Under the pieces are notes generated by a model. It saw only the letters and a program-made list of their open reading frames with translations. It had not been told where the DNA came from and ran no database searches. A DNA stretch of 6,798 bases from Reyranella sp. Its GTDB lineage: Bacteria > Pseudomonadota > Alphaproteobacteria > Reyranellales > Reyranellaceae. The stretch spans positions 1 to 6,798 of the forward strand of contig JAUXST010000013.1 of NCBI GenBank assembly GCA_030679805.1, read 5' to 3'. Within the stretch, counting starts at the first letter, position 1, and the number at the start of each line of letters is the position of its first letter. This document shows positions 1 to 6,798 of the stretch, piece after piece. A program made the translations under genes and the position numbers.

Positions 1-187
1 TCCCAGGCCAGCGTCGGGCCACCTCGGCTGCCAGCGGTTTGCCGCTTGGAGGGCCCGGCATGACGACATCGCTGAGCAGCAGGTCGTAGGGCGGCAATGC
101 CGTTTCGAAGGCAGCGATGCCGGATGCGCCGTCGGGCGCCCAATGTGCCTGCGACAAATTGCATTTTAAGTGTATATATTTTGACTT
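1..187 (-). pseudogene. Truncated response-regulator receiver domain (fragment, runs off left edge)
   Basis: Read on the minus strand, positions ~150 to 2 encode the central part of a CheY-like receiver domain. The segment APDGASGIAAFE is followed by YDLLLSDVVMPG, with the phosphoacceptor Asp at 68-70, and then LAAEVARRWPG. This style is typical of receivers at the C-terminus of alphaproteobacterial hybrid histidine kinases. The first beta strand with its acidic Asp pair is missing. Upstream of ~155 the frame becomes AT-rich, non-homologous sequence and meets a TAG stop at 188-190, with no in-frame ATG or GTG between. The gene therefore appears to have lost its 5' part, either by deletion or because the DNA to its right was inserted. 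The later Thr/Ser and Lys residues of the domain would lie outside the window. A frameshift with the missing half elsewhere is possible, but I found no receiver N-terminus in the adjacent 130 bases. Confidence 0.7.
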
Positions 188-209
188 CTAGAATTCGCAC
201 ATGATGTTT
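181..209 (+). promoter_or_regulatory. Candidate promoter upstream of the S53 peptidase gene
   Basis: TTGACT at 181-186 matches five of six bases of the -35 consensus. A weak -10 candidate (GATGTT or ATGTTT, ~203-209) follows at 16-17 nt. It lies in the only AT-rich stretch before the gene, about 80 nt ahead of the start codon. The -10 match is poor, so this is a suggestion only. Confidence 0.25.
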
Positions 210-288
210 GCGCTCGCCGAAACATCTACGACGGCAGGCGTCACCACGCCCGGTCCTCGATCGGCGATTCATTGAGGGCCGCTGAATC

Positions 289-3282
289 ATGATCGTTGTA
301 CCGAATTCCACCTTTCTCGACTCCTGGGGCAACAATCTCGCCACAGCGCAGCAAATCGCCACCCTGGCGGACCCGACCAACACCCTGGCGAACGCACAGA
401 CGGTCCTGGGGGAGCTGTTCACCAGCAACGACGGCACGGGCACCGCAGCCACGGTCGAGGTCGCGGCGGACGGCACCACGGTGACCTTCGGACTGATGGT
501 CAACAGGGCCAACAACAACGATCCCAGCGCCCTGCTGGCCAGCGACTGGAGCGTGCGGCAGGCGGCCCTCGCGGACCAGACGACCGTCTGGAACACCTAC
601 GGCGCCGACCCGACGACCTACAATGCCGTGGTGGCCGCCGTGCAGGCGATCGTCGGCGCCGGCGCGCTTCAGGCAGCGGCGGATGCCGGCTATGTCTCCA
701 ACGTCCAGGACCGCATGATCTGGATGACCCTCGACAAGACGCAGTTCGAGGATCTGTTCGGCACACCTCTCCTCAGCGTGCAGAGCGCGCCGGGCGACGC
801 CCAGACCAACGCCAATATCGATCAGTATGTCCTCGCCTGGGGTGGCGATCTCAGCCTGCCGGGCAGCATCGCCGGCAATATCGTGGGGCTGTGGTCCGAG
901 CAGAACAGCAGCTCGACGACGGTGGGCCCGGTGACCGGCCAGGAAAACATCAGCAACCCGCCGGTACTGGAGACGACGGGCGTAACGCTTGCGGTGGGGC
1001 CGCTCGGCGTCGGCAATGCAGCGCCCGACGCGAACAAGGTACATGTGACCTCGATCGCGCTGGCGGAAAGCTACAACTTCCCGCTGGCCGTCGACATCCA
1101 GACCCCCACGATCGCGCTCGTCGAGGGGAACGTGCCGGACCAGGCGCAGCTTCTGGCGAGCTACAACGACTATCGCACGGCGATCGGCCTTTCGGCCGTG
1201 ACCGCGGCTCAGTTCGATGTCGTTTCGGGCACCGATGTTGTGGGCACCAGTTCCGGCGAACTCACGCTGGACATATCGGTCGTGGCCGGCGCGGCGCCCA
1301 ACAGTAGCCAGCTCCTTTATGCCGATCTCGGCGGCACAGCCTTCAATGCCTATCAGCAGGCGTTTTTCGACAGGATCAATCAGCCCGGGATCCTGACCTC
1401 GTCCTTTGCGATCTACGGCCAGCCGACCGCCAACTCGCCCTTCCAGGCAGCCTTCGAGCAGCTCTTCATCGACGGTGCCCTGAACAACGTCTCGGTCCAC
1501 ATCGCCGCGGGCGACTCGGGCTCCAGCGCCAACCTCAACAACGGCGTCGCGAATGTCCTGGGTTCCCTTTCCCCCGCGATGGCCCTGATTGTCGGTGGAA
1601 ATTCGCTCGCCAACCTGAACACGGCGCAGTCGGATCCCACGCTTTCGAGCTACGTCACCCTGGCGCTGCAGAACGATCCCGCCACCATCTTCCGGCTCGT
1701 GGCCTCGGGCCTCGCGACGCTGCCGGCTAATCTCGCGAACGCGCCGTCGCCCGATCCTGCCACGACCCTGAGCCCGATGTTCCAGAGCGTCTGGAACGCC
1801 ATCGCTGTTTCGCAGAAGGACCCCACCACGCTGTCGGCTGGACTCGGCGAACACTCCGCGGGGACCGGCGGCGTCGACATCAGCCAGGCGGTGCCCGCCT
1901 ACCAGGCCGCCTTCGGCCTCGCGCCCCAAAGTACGAGTGGGACCGGCCGGGGCACGCCCGATGTTTCGGCGCTGTCGTCCGGCGACACCAGTTATGCCGT
2001 GCTGAACGCGGCCTATGTCGGCGACACGAGCCAGCCCCTGTTCTTCAACAATGGCGGCACCAGCGCCGCCACGCCGCTCTGGGCATCGTTGACCGCGCAG
2101 TTCGATGCGATCTTCGCCGACCAGAATCTGCCCAACCTGGGCTTCTACAACGACCTGCTCTACACCGCGGCGGCTATCGCACCCGCTTCGTTCAACGACA
2201 TCACCCTCGGCAACAACACCACCAGCTACTACACGACCGCGACGGACACCGGGTACTACAACCCCAATACCGGCACCAATATGGTGCCTACCGGCGATGG
2301 CTACGAAGCGGCGCCGGGCTACGATCTCGCCAGCGGCCTGGGCAGTCCCAATGGCCTCGTGCTGGCGCGCACCCTGACGGCGATCGCTCAGGCGCAGAGC
2401 CATTCCAATGCGCCGGTGGTGATGGACGCCGTCAATGCCCTGATCGGCACGAGCACGGTGGCGCAGACCCTGCTGGTGCAGAACAACCTCACCTCGGGAA
2501 GCACCGTCGTGGTGCAGGTCGAGGGCACGGACGCCGTGTCGATGGACGGCAACAGCGCGCTCGGCTGGACCAGCCGGTTGGCCGGACAGGCGGTGCAGGG
2601 CAGCTATTTCGACGCCGACCTGATGCCCATATTCGACGGGGCGTCGAATTCGGTCCCTTACGAGATCATGGTACAGGCGGGTGACACGTTGGGGGTCACG
2701 GCCGGCGGGACCGCGCTGGCGCTGTACCAGGAGTCGCTGACGACGAGCTATGGCTTCGTGCAGTACGGGAATGCCGCCGCCGGCACCATCAGCCTGGCGC
2801 GCCCGGTGGCGATCGCGGAGACGGCCGGCGGCGCCTCGGACCAGAATGTGGTGGTGAGGATCCGCCAGAACGGCGGCGATTCTTCGCAGCTCGAGATCTA
2901 TAGCGTCGACGACCTCATGGGCAACATCGGGGGCCTGGTACCAGGCCAGGCCGGCTATGCCGCGGCGGCGGCGGCGCGCGACTACCAGACGACGACCGGT
3001 ACGACGGTCATCGCCGGCCCGGGCCAGGGCAACTTCGCGCAGGTCCAGATCGTGGGTGTGGACCAGGGCGATATCCTGGCGATGAAGTTCTCGGACGTCA
3101 CGACCGCCGACGTCTACTGGGCCTTCTCGCAGGCGAACGGCGGCACCAACGCCCTCTTCAACTACGGGTTCAACACCTGGGGTTGGGATGACCGGCCCGT
3201 CACCGGAGACCACGACTTCAACGACCTCGTCGTCCAATTCGACTTCGTCAGCACCGCGGGAAGCGGATGGCTCGTCTCGTGA
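289..3282 (+). CDS. Sedolisin-family serine peptidase (S53) with C-terminal DUF4114-like domain, probably secreted by a type I system
   Basis: This is a 997-residue acid-peptidase-type protein. Residues ~65-165 resemble the pro-kumamolisin activation domain. The core (~180-700) carries the sedolisin catalytic set: Glu324 and Asp328 in GELTLDIS, oxyanion Asp409 in AAGDSG, and nucleophile Ser592 in NNGGTSAATP. The calcium site follows, with Asp637-Ile638 (FNDITLG) and GYDLASGLGSPNG around Asp679. After a beta-rich region (~705-930), the C-terminus has WGWDDRPVTGDHDFNDLVV (966-982), the acidic signature of DUF4114, and ends Gly-Trp-Leu-Val-Ser. The start is fixed because a TGA lies at 283-285, in frame, only one codon upstream; GAGGG at 274-278 is a reasonable ribosome site. 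There is no signal peptide or membrane segment, so type I export through a C-terminal signal is inferred; no transporter gene is in view. Residues between Asp409 and Ser592 are more numerous than in typical family members. The substrate is unknown. Confidence 0.88.
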   Translation: MIVVPNSTFLDSWGNNLATAQQIATLADPTNTLANAQTVLGELFTSNDGTGTAATVEVAADGTTVTFGLMVNRANNNDPSALLASDWSVRQAALADQTTVWNTYGADPTTYNAVVAAVQAIVGAGALQAAADAGYVSNVQDRMIWMTLDKTQFEDLFGTPLLSVQSAPGDAQTNANIDQYVLAWGGDLSLPGSIAGNIVGLWSEQNSSSTTVGPVTGQENISNPPVLETTGVTLAVGPLGVGNAAPDANKVHVTSIALAESYNFPLAVDIQTPTIALVEGNVPDQAQLLASYNDYRTAIGLSAVTAAQFDVVSGTDVVGTSSGELTLDISVVAGAAPNSSQLLYADLGGTAFNAYQQAFFDRINQPGILTSSFAIYGQPTANSPFQAAFEQLFIDGALNNVSVHIAAGDSGSSANLNNGVANVLGSLSPAMALIVGGNSLANLNTAQSDPTLSSYVTLALQNDPATIFRLVASGLATLPANLANAPSPDPATTLSPMFQSVWNAIAVSQKDPTTLSAGLGEHSAGTGGVDISQAVPAYQAAFGLAPQSTSGTGRGTPDVSALSSGDTSYAVLNAAYVGDTSQPLFFNNGGTSAATPLWASLTAQFDAIFADQNLPNLGFYNDLLYTAAAIAPASFNDITLGNNTTSYYTTATDTGYYNPNTGTNMVPTGDGYEAAPGYDLASGLGSPNGLVLARTLTAIAQAQSHSNAPVVMDAVNALIGTSTVAQTLLVQNNLTSGSTVVVQVEGTDAVSMDGNSALGWTSRLAGQAVQGSYFDADLMPIFDGASNSVPYEIMVQAGDTLGVTAGGTALALYQESLTTSYGFVQYGNAAAGTISLARPVAIAETAGGASDQNVVVRIRQNGGDSSQLEIYSVDDLMGNIGGLVPGQAGYAAAAAARDYQTTTGTTVIAGPGQGNFAQVQIVGVDQGDILAMKFSDVTTADVYWAFSQANGGTNALFNYGFNTWGWDDRPVTGDHDFNDLVVQFDFVSTAGSGWLVS

Positions 3283-3290
3283 CTTGGCCC

Positions 3291-3315
3291 CCTCCGGCGC
3301 TACGCGCCACCTTCC
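3291..3315. repeat. REP-like palindromic element
   Basis: GGCGC (3296-3300) pairs with GCGCC (3304-3308) across a TAC loop. The hairpin is flanked by pyrimidine-rich CCTCC and CACCTTCCC. From memory, short GC hairpins with such flanks are common dispersed intergenic repeats in Alphaproteobacteria. It starts 8 nt after the peptidase stop codon, a usual place for them. Copy number cannot be judged from this window. Confidence 0.45.
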
Positions 3316-3320
3316 CTTCA

Positions 3321-3358
3321 GCGCCTTCTCGCGGCTTGTAGCCAAGCTGCTTAGGCGC
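3321..3358. repeat. Two-tier inverted repeat
   Basis: GCGCCT (3321-3326) pairs with AGGCGC (3353-3358). Inside it, GCGGCTT (3331-3337) pairs with AAGCTGC (3344-3350), with one G-T wobble, around a 6-nt loop. Internal loops of 4 and 2 nt separate the two stems. It may be a cruciform or, if transcribed, a stable hairpin 38 nt past the peptidase gene. No T-run follows on either strand. Confidence 0.5.
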
Positions 3359-3378
3359 GACGGGGGGAGACACAAGGT

Positions 3379-3395
3379 GCCCCGTTTTACGGGGC
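3379..3395. repeat. Perfect 7-bp hairpin
   Basis: GCCCCGT (3379-3385) pairs perfectly with ACGGGGC (3389-3395) around a TTT loop. It is a very stable short hairpin without a following T-run, so its role as a terminator is uncertain. Confidence 0.5.
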
Positions 3396-3499
3396 GAAGG
3401 GGGCCTCAAAGAAAAAGTTGCAGGTCCAGCAGGAATGTGATAAGAAAATACCTATCATGGCGGAATCCTGACCCACCACCCGCCCGACACCCGTCGCAG

Positions 3500-3517
3500 G
3501 GGGCTTTTTTGTGCCCC
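3500..3517. repeat. Short hairpin with T-rich loop
   Basis: GGGGC (3500-3504) pairs with GCCCC (3513-3517); the 8-nt loop contains six consecutive T. On the plus strand the T-run follows the first arm. It does not follow a complete hairpin, so this does not qualify as an intrinsic terminator. Confidence 0.35.
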
Positions 3518-3562
3518 TACGACAACCGCCTCCGGTATCGAGAAACCCGCCTTCGCCCGGAG

Positions 3563-3607
3563 CCGATGTCGCATCTGGGCGGTCGGCAGGGAGGCCGCCC
3601 ACATCGG
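3563..3607. repeat. Extended imperfect inverted repeat
   Basis: CCGATGT (3563-3569) pairs with ACATCGG (3601-3607), and GGGCGG (3577-3582) pairs with CCGCCC (3595-3600). The two stems stack on the 3' side, with a 7-nt bulge at 3570-3576 and a 12-nt loop. Thirteen GC-rich pairs make this the strongest structure in the intergenic region. It could be a structured RNA element on either strand or a palindromic repeat. Confidence 0.5.
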
Positions 3608-3657
3608 TCGTGACTGGCAGCGCGTCGCGGGAACGGAGGCCGTAAAAGCAGGCGGTC

Positions 3658-3695
3658 GCCATTTGTGGACGCCATTTGTGGACACTTTGAAAGTG
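3658..3695. repeat. 13-bp tandem repeat next to a 6-bp palindrome (possible insertion-sequence end remnant)
   Basis: GCCATTTGTGGAC occurs twice back to back, at 3658-3670 and 3671-3683. The last base of the second copy begins CACTTT-G-AAAGTG (3683-3695). Repeated GTGGAC units leading into CACTTTGAAAGTG resemble, from memory, the multi-repeat ends of IS21-type elements. No transposase gene or target duplication is visible, so the repeat is certain and the origin is not. Confidence 0.5.
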
Positions 3696-3700
3696 ACAGT

Positions 3701-3721
3701 CCGGTGTACTCTTTTCACCGG
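3701..3721 (-). terminator. Hairpin spanning the stop codon of the channel gene
   Basis: CCGGTG (3701-3706) pairs with CACCGG (3716-3721) around a 9-nt loop that contains the end of the TGA stop (3715-3717) of the minus-strand channel gene. It lacks a U-tract after the stem, so it may stabilise the mRNA 3' end or slow ribosomes rather than terminate transcription. Confidence 0.25.
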
Positions 3722-4167
3722 TTGGCGGCGGGCCAGACGCGCTGGATCATGGCGAACAGGAACGCCGTGGTGAGGCCGAACAGCAGCATGCCGTTCAGCG
3801 CCTCCAGCGCGCCCATCATCTGCCACTTGGCGTCGAGGAAGACGTTGGCGTGGCCGTAGGTGGTGAGCGCACTCAGCGAATAGAGCATCGCCGATTTGTT
3901 GTCGGCGATGGCGCCGAGGTAGCGGTAGGCGGCGGCCCAGATCCCGCCCTCGAGGACGTGCAGCCCGGTCACGAAGGTGACGGCCACGCCCATCACCAGC
4001 GCGAAGGTGAGGACGAAGTGGCGGTGCTCGGCGAAGCGGCCGAGCAGGCGCTCGGTGCGGGCGGTGAACGTGGCCAGGCAGAAGACGTGGATGACGACGT
4101 TGAGCGCGATCAGCGGCACGCCCCACGCCCAGTCGGGCCCCCACTGCATGTATCTGAACAGGTCCAT
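3715..4167 (-). CDS. Small three-helix membrane protein with a potassium-channel-like pore
   Basis: This is a 150-residue inner-membrane protein beginning MDLFRYMQW. Helices are predicted at about 16-36, 51-72 and 119-141. Between the last two lies a likely pore loop, SLSALTTYGHANVF (97-110), followed by WQMMGALEALNGMLLFG. The order helix, pore helix, T-T-x-G filter, then helix with E-A-L-N-G matches small Ion_trans_2-like channels of Proteobacteria, but the usual T-x-G-Y-G-D filter reads TTYGHA here. A longer frame reaches back to 4287, but its extra 40 residues overlap ettA and are Pro/Arg-rich, so the ATG at 4165-4167 is chosen. That start lies 11 nt after the ettA stop, with GAGG just ahead of it, implying an ettA-channel transcript. 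The ion carried is unknown, and the family call is by pattern, not by alignment. Confidence 0.72.
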   Translation of the reverse strand: MDLFRYMQWGPDWAWGVPLIALNVVIHVFCLATFTARTERLLGRFAEHRHFVLTFALVMGVAVTFVTGLHVLEGGIWAAAYRYLGAIADNKSAMLYSLSALTTYGHANVFLDAKWQMMGALEALNGMLLFGLTTAFLFAMIQRVWPAANR

Positions 4168-4178
4168 GCCTCGGCCGC

Positions 4179-5855
<1,677 letters not shown>

Positions 5856-5894
5856 CTTATTGATTTTCCTTGATTTTTTAGGACGTTTTTTGCC

Positions 5895-5970
5895 TGTGTA
5901 GGAGTTGTGTAGGAACTTTTGAGCATATCTCGCCCTTTTGGCGGCTTTCGCTCCGTTTCAGCACAACTCC
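5895..5970. repeat. Direct and inverted repeats in the ettA upstream region
   Basis: TGTGTAGGA occurs at 5895-5903 and 5906-5914, an 11-bp period, or about one helix turn. GGAGTTGTG (5901-5909) also has an exact inverted copy, CACAACTCC, at 5962-5970. These sites lie 40-115 nt upstream of the ettA start. One-turn spacing would suit a protein binding on one DNA face, so an operator is conceivable, but no known regulator motif was recognised. Confidence 0.35.
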
Positions 5971-6080
5971 AGCGTCCTGTTTCTCCATAATCACACTAAT
6001 TGCTCGGTGCCCACGGCAAGGGCAGCCGCTTTATTGCGTCCGGTCCTCGGCAGGCGTTCAACTAAGGTATCGGGGGCCGG

Positions 6081-6117
6081 ATTTCCACTCTCTGGGATGC
6101 GTTCCCCGTGTGGAAAT
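6081..6117. repeat. Perfect 8-bp inverted repeat with inner stem
   Basis: ATTTCCAC (6081-6088) pairs with GTGGAAAT (6110-6117), and inside it GGGA (6094-6097) pairs with TCCC (6103-6106) around a 5-nt loop. No T-run follows the stem. Read from the minus strand, the outer arm continues as GGTCATTTCCAC, a pattern reminiscent of insertion-sequence ends. It could also be a hairpin in a long leader, although the candidate AbiV promoter lies downstream of it. Confidence 0.45.
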
Positions 6118-6175
6118 GACCAGCCTCAACCGTCCATCGATAACACCAGATTCGCCCCGCGATATCTAGGGGAAT

Positions 6176-6204
6176 TTGGTCCGGTGCCGGGCGTACCAGA
6201 TTAT
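6176..6204 (+). promoter_or_regulatory. Candidate promoter of the AbiV-like gene
   Basis: TTGGTC (6176-6181) and GATTAT (6199-6204) are separated by exactly 17 nt. Matches to the sigma-70 consensus are 3/6 and 4/6, so the case is weak. It would give a leader of roughly 100 nt before the ATG. Confidence 0.25.
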
Positions 6205-6311
6205 GACCAGATGCCCGTGGCGTCGAGCCGTCGCGGTCGTTGTAGGGAATCGGATCGCAAGACTATGCTCGGACCGGGAGCCAGAATTATGCCTTGCGAC
6301 GTAGAGACAAA

Positions 6312-6798
6312 ATGACCGACAAACCTCACCGCGACGGCGATGCGTTCATAGCGGCGGTCGATGCGGCAATTGCGTTCGATAAGTCGCAAGGCAAGCTGTC
6401 GTCATGCGAATTCGATGTCATGGCGAGCCACGTCGCCGTGCTCTTGGCGGACGCGGTGGCTGCCTTTAACCGGGACTCGTATGGTACATGCGTCTTTCTG
6501 TCGGTGACCGCTCTCGAAGAGACGACAAAAGCCGAAATCCTCGGTTTTCGCGGCAAGCCCGGCCAAGTCCGCAGACGCAAGGGCGATCCCATGCTGAGCC
6601 ATGCCGAGAAACACAGGATTGCCGTACGGCCCACGACGTTTATGGGCCGATTGCCGAAGATACTTGGAGACGATGTCTGCGCAAGGTTACAGCGAGAAGC
6701 AGAAGACGGCGTCTTGAATAGGCTGCGCGAGCAGTCCCTCTACATCCACGTCGACCACACGGGCGTGACAACTCCCGCAACGGCGATCGAGGTCGGGC
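6312..6798 (+). CDS. AbiV-family abortive infection protein (HEPN fold), partial at right edge
   Basis: The frame stays open for 162 codons to the window edge, so the C-terminus is missing. The recognisable core is AVAAFNRDSYGTCVFLSVTALEETTKAEIL (split here as residues 48-60 and 61-77), matching the AbiV pattern of a helix, a small-residue helix, then EE-x-x-K (69-73). A HAEKH segment (97-101) and LREQSLYIHVD (138-148) follow; conserved R-x-x-x-L-Y is a hallmark of that family. AbiV proteins are small HEPN-type proteins that stop phage multiplication; lactococcal AbiV acts by blocking late phage translation. Arg139 and His146 also fit the R-x(4-6)-H motif of HEPN ribonucleases, which hints at RNA cleavage. 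The ATG at 6312 has AGAGA 4-5 nt upstream; the frame is open back to 6246, with only a TTG (6294) as an alternative. It is divergent from ettA, and its base composition is less GC-biased than that of its neighbours, suggesting acquisition. Confidence 0.72.
   Translation, partial: MTDKPHRDGDAFIAAVDAAIAFDKSQGKLSSCEFDVMASHVAVLLADAVAAFNRDSYGTCVFLSVTALEETTKAEILGFRGKPGQVRRRKGDPMLSHAEKHRIAVRPTTFMGRLPKILGDDVCARLQREAEDGVLNRLREQSLYIHVDHTGVTTPATAIEVG

Larger units (their letters stand above)
3283..3714. other. Gene-less, hairpin-rich region between convergent genes
   Basis: No convincing gene is present. Open frames here have compositions typical of chance reading of GC-rich DNA. The stretch holds several inverted repeats (listed separately at 3296-3308, 3321-3358, 3379-3395, 3500-3517 and 3563-3607), a 13-bp tandem repeat at 3658-3683 and a palindrome at 3683-3695. 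None has the U-tract of a textbook intrinsic terminator. Because the peptidase gene and the channel gene converge on it, it may still serve to end transcription from both sides. A structured RNA cannot be excluded. Confidence 0.6.
5856..6311. other. Divergent intergenic region between ettA and the AbiV-like gene
   Basis: This stretch carries the promoters of the minus-strand ettA and the plus-strand AbiV-like gene. The ~60 bases next to ettA are AT-rich. It contains a 9-bp direct repeat and a 9-bp inverted repeat near ettA and a hairpin at 6081-6117 (separate entries). No tRNA or other RNA gene was recognised, and open frames inside it look like chance. Confidence 0.6.

Noticed and set aside
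241..3375. A 1044-codon open frame on the minus strand opposite the peptidase gene
   Set aside because: It is a mirror of the strong third-position G/C bias of the sense gene. Its product is Arg/Gly/Val/His-rich with no domain, while the sense frame has a complete catalytic set.
3498..3518. Possible intrinsic terminator (GC arms with a T-run)
   Set aside because: The T-run lies in the loop, not after the stem, on both strands.
3387..4144. Minus-strand frames of 91 and 229 codons in and beside the 3283-3714 region
   Set aside because: The longer one overlaps the channel gene out of frame, and both are Arg/Pro/Gly-rich with no recognisable domain. The structured DNA explains the region better.
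5938..6315. A 125-codon plus-strand frame whose TGA overlaps the AbiV ATG (ATGA)
   Set aside because: It starts at TTG without a ribosome site, has a non-coding-like composition and spans the 6081-6117 hairpin. The ATGA overlap is suggestive of coupling but probably chance.

Overview
The window is GC-rich DNA of alphaproteobacterial character. The order is not certain; a Rhodospirillales or Rhizobiales relative fits best. This rests on strong G/C third-position bias, an alphaproteobacterial-type receiver fragment, an EttA close to the E. coli protein, and a secreted-protein C-terminus (DUF4114 with a Gly-Trp-Leu end) of a kind I associate with that class.

Layout. (1) At positions 1-~160, on the minus strand, is the middle of a response-regulator receiver domain. 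It loses its N-terminal half abruptly at an AT-rich junction (~155-190), so it looks like a broken gene. (2) Positions 289-3282 (+) encode a 997-residue sedolisin (peptidase S53). It has an N-terminal activation domain, a full Glu/Asp/Asp/Ser catalytic set, the calcium site, and a C-terminal DUF4114-like module. It has no signal peptide, which suggests type I secretion. (3) Positions 3283-3714 are a gene-less, hairpin-rich region between convergent genes, ending in a 13-bp tandem repeat beside a short palindrome. (4) Positions 3715-4167 (-) encode a 150-residue membrane protein with a potassium-channel-like pore whose filter is non-canonical. (5) Positions 4179-5855 (-) encode the ABC-F ribosome factor EttA; the channel gene starts 11 nt after its stop, so the two probably form an operon. 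(6) Positions 5856-6311 are an intergenic region with short repeats and a hairpin. (7) From 6312 (+), running off the right edge, is a partial gene that I assign to the AbiV (HEPN-fold) abortive-infection family.

How the parts relate. ettA and the channel gene look like an ordinary chromosomal pair. The sedolisin and the AbiV gene flank them as accessory cargo, beside a truncated gene on the left and intergenic DNA with possible insertion-sequence remnants. I see no multi-gene defence or biosynthetic cassette. The items most worth following up are the AbiV homologue, the sedolisin-DUF4114 fusion, and the altered pore next to ettA.
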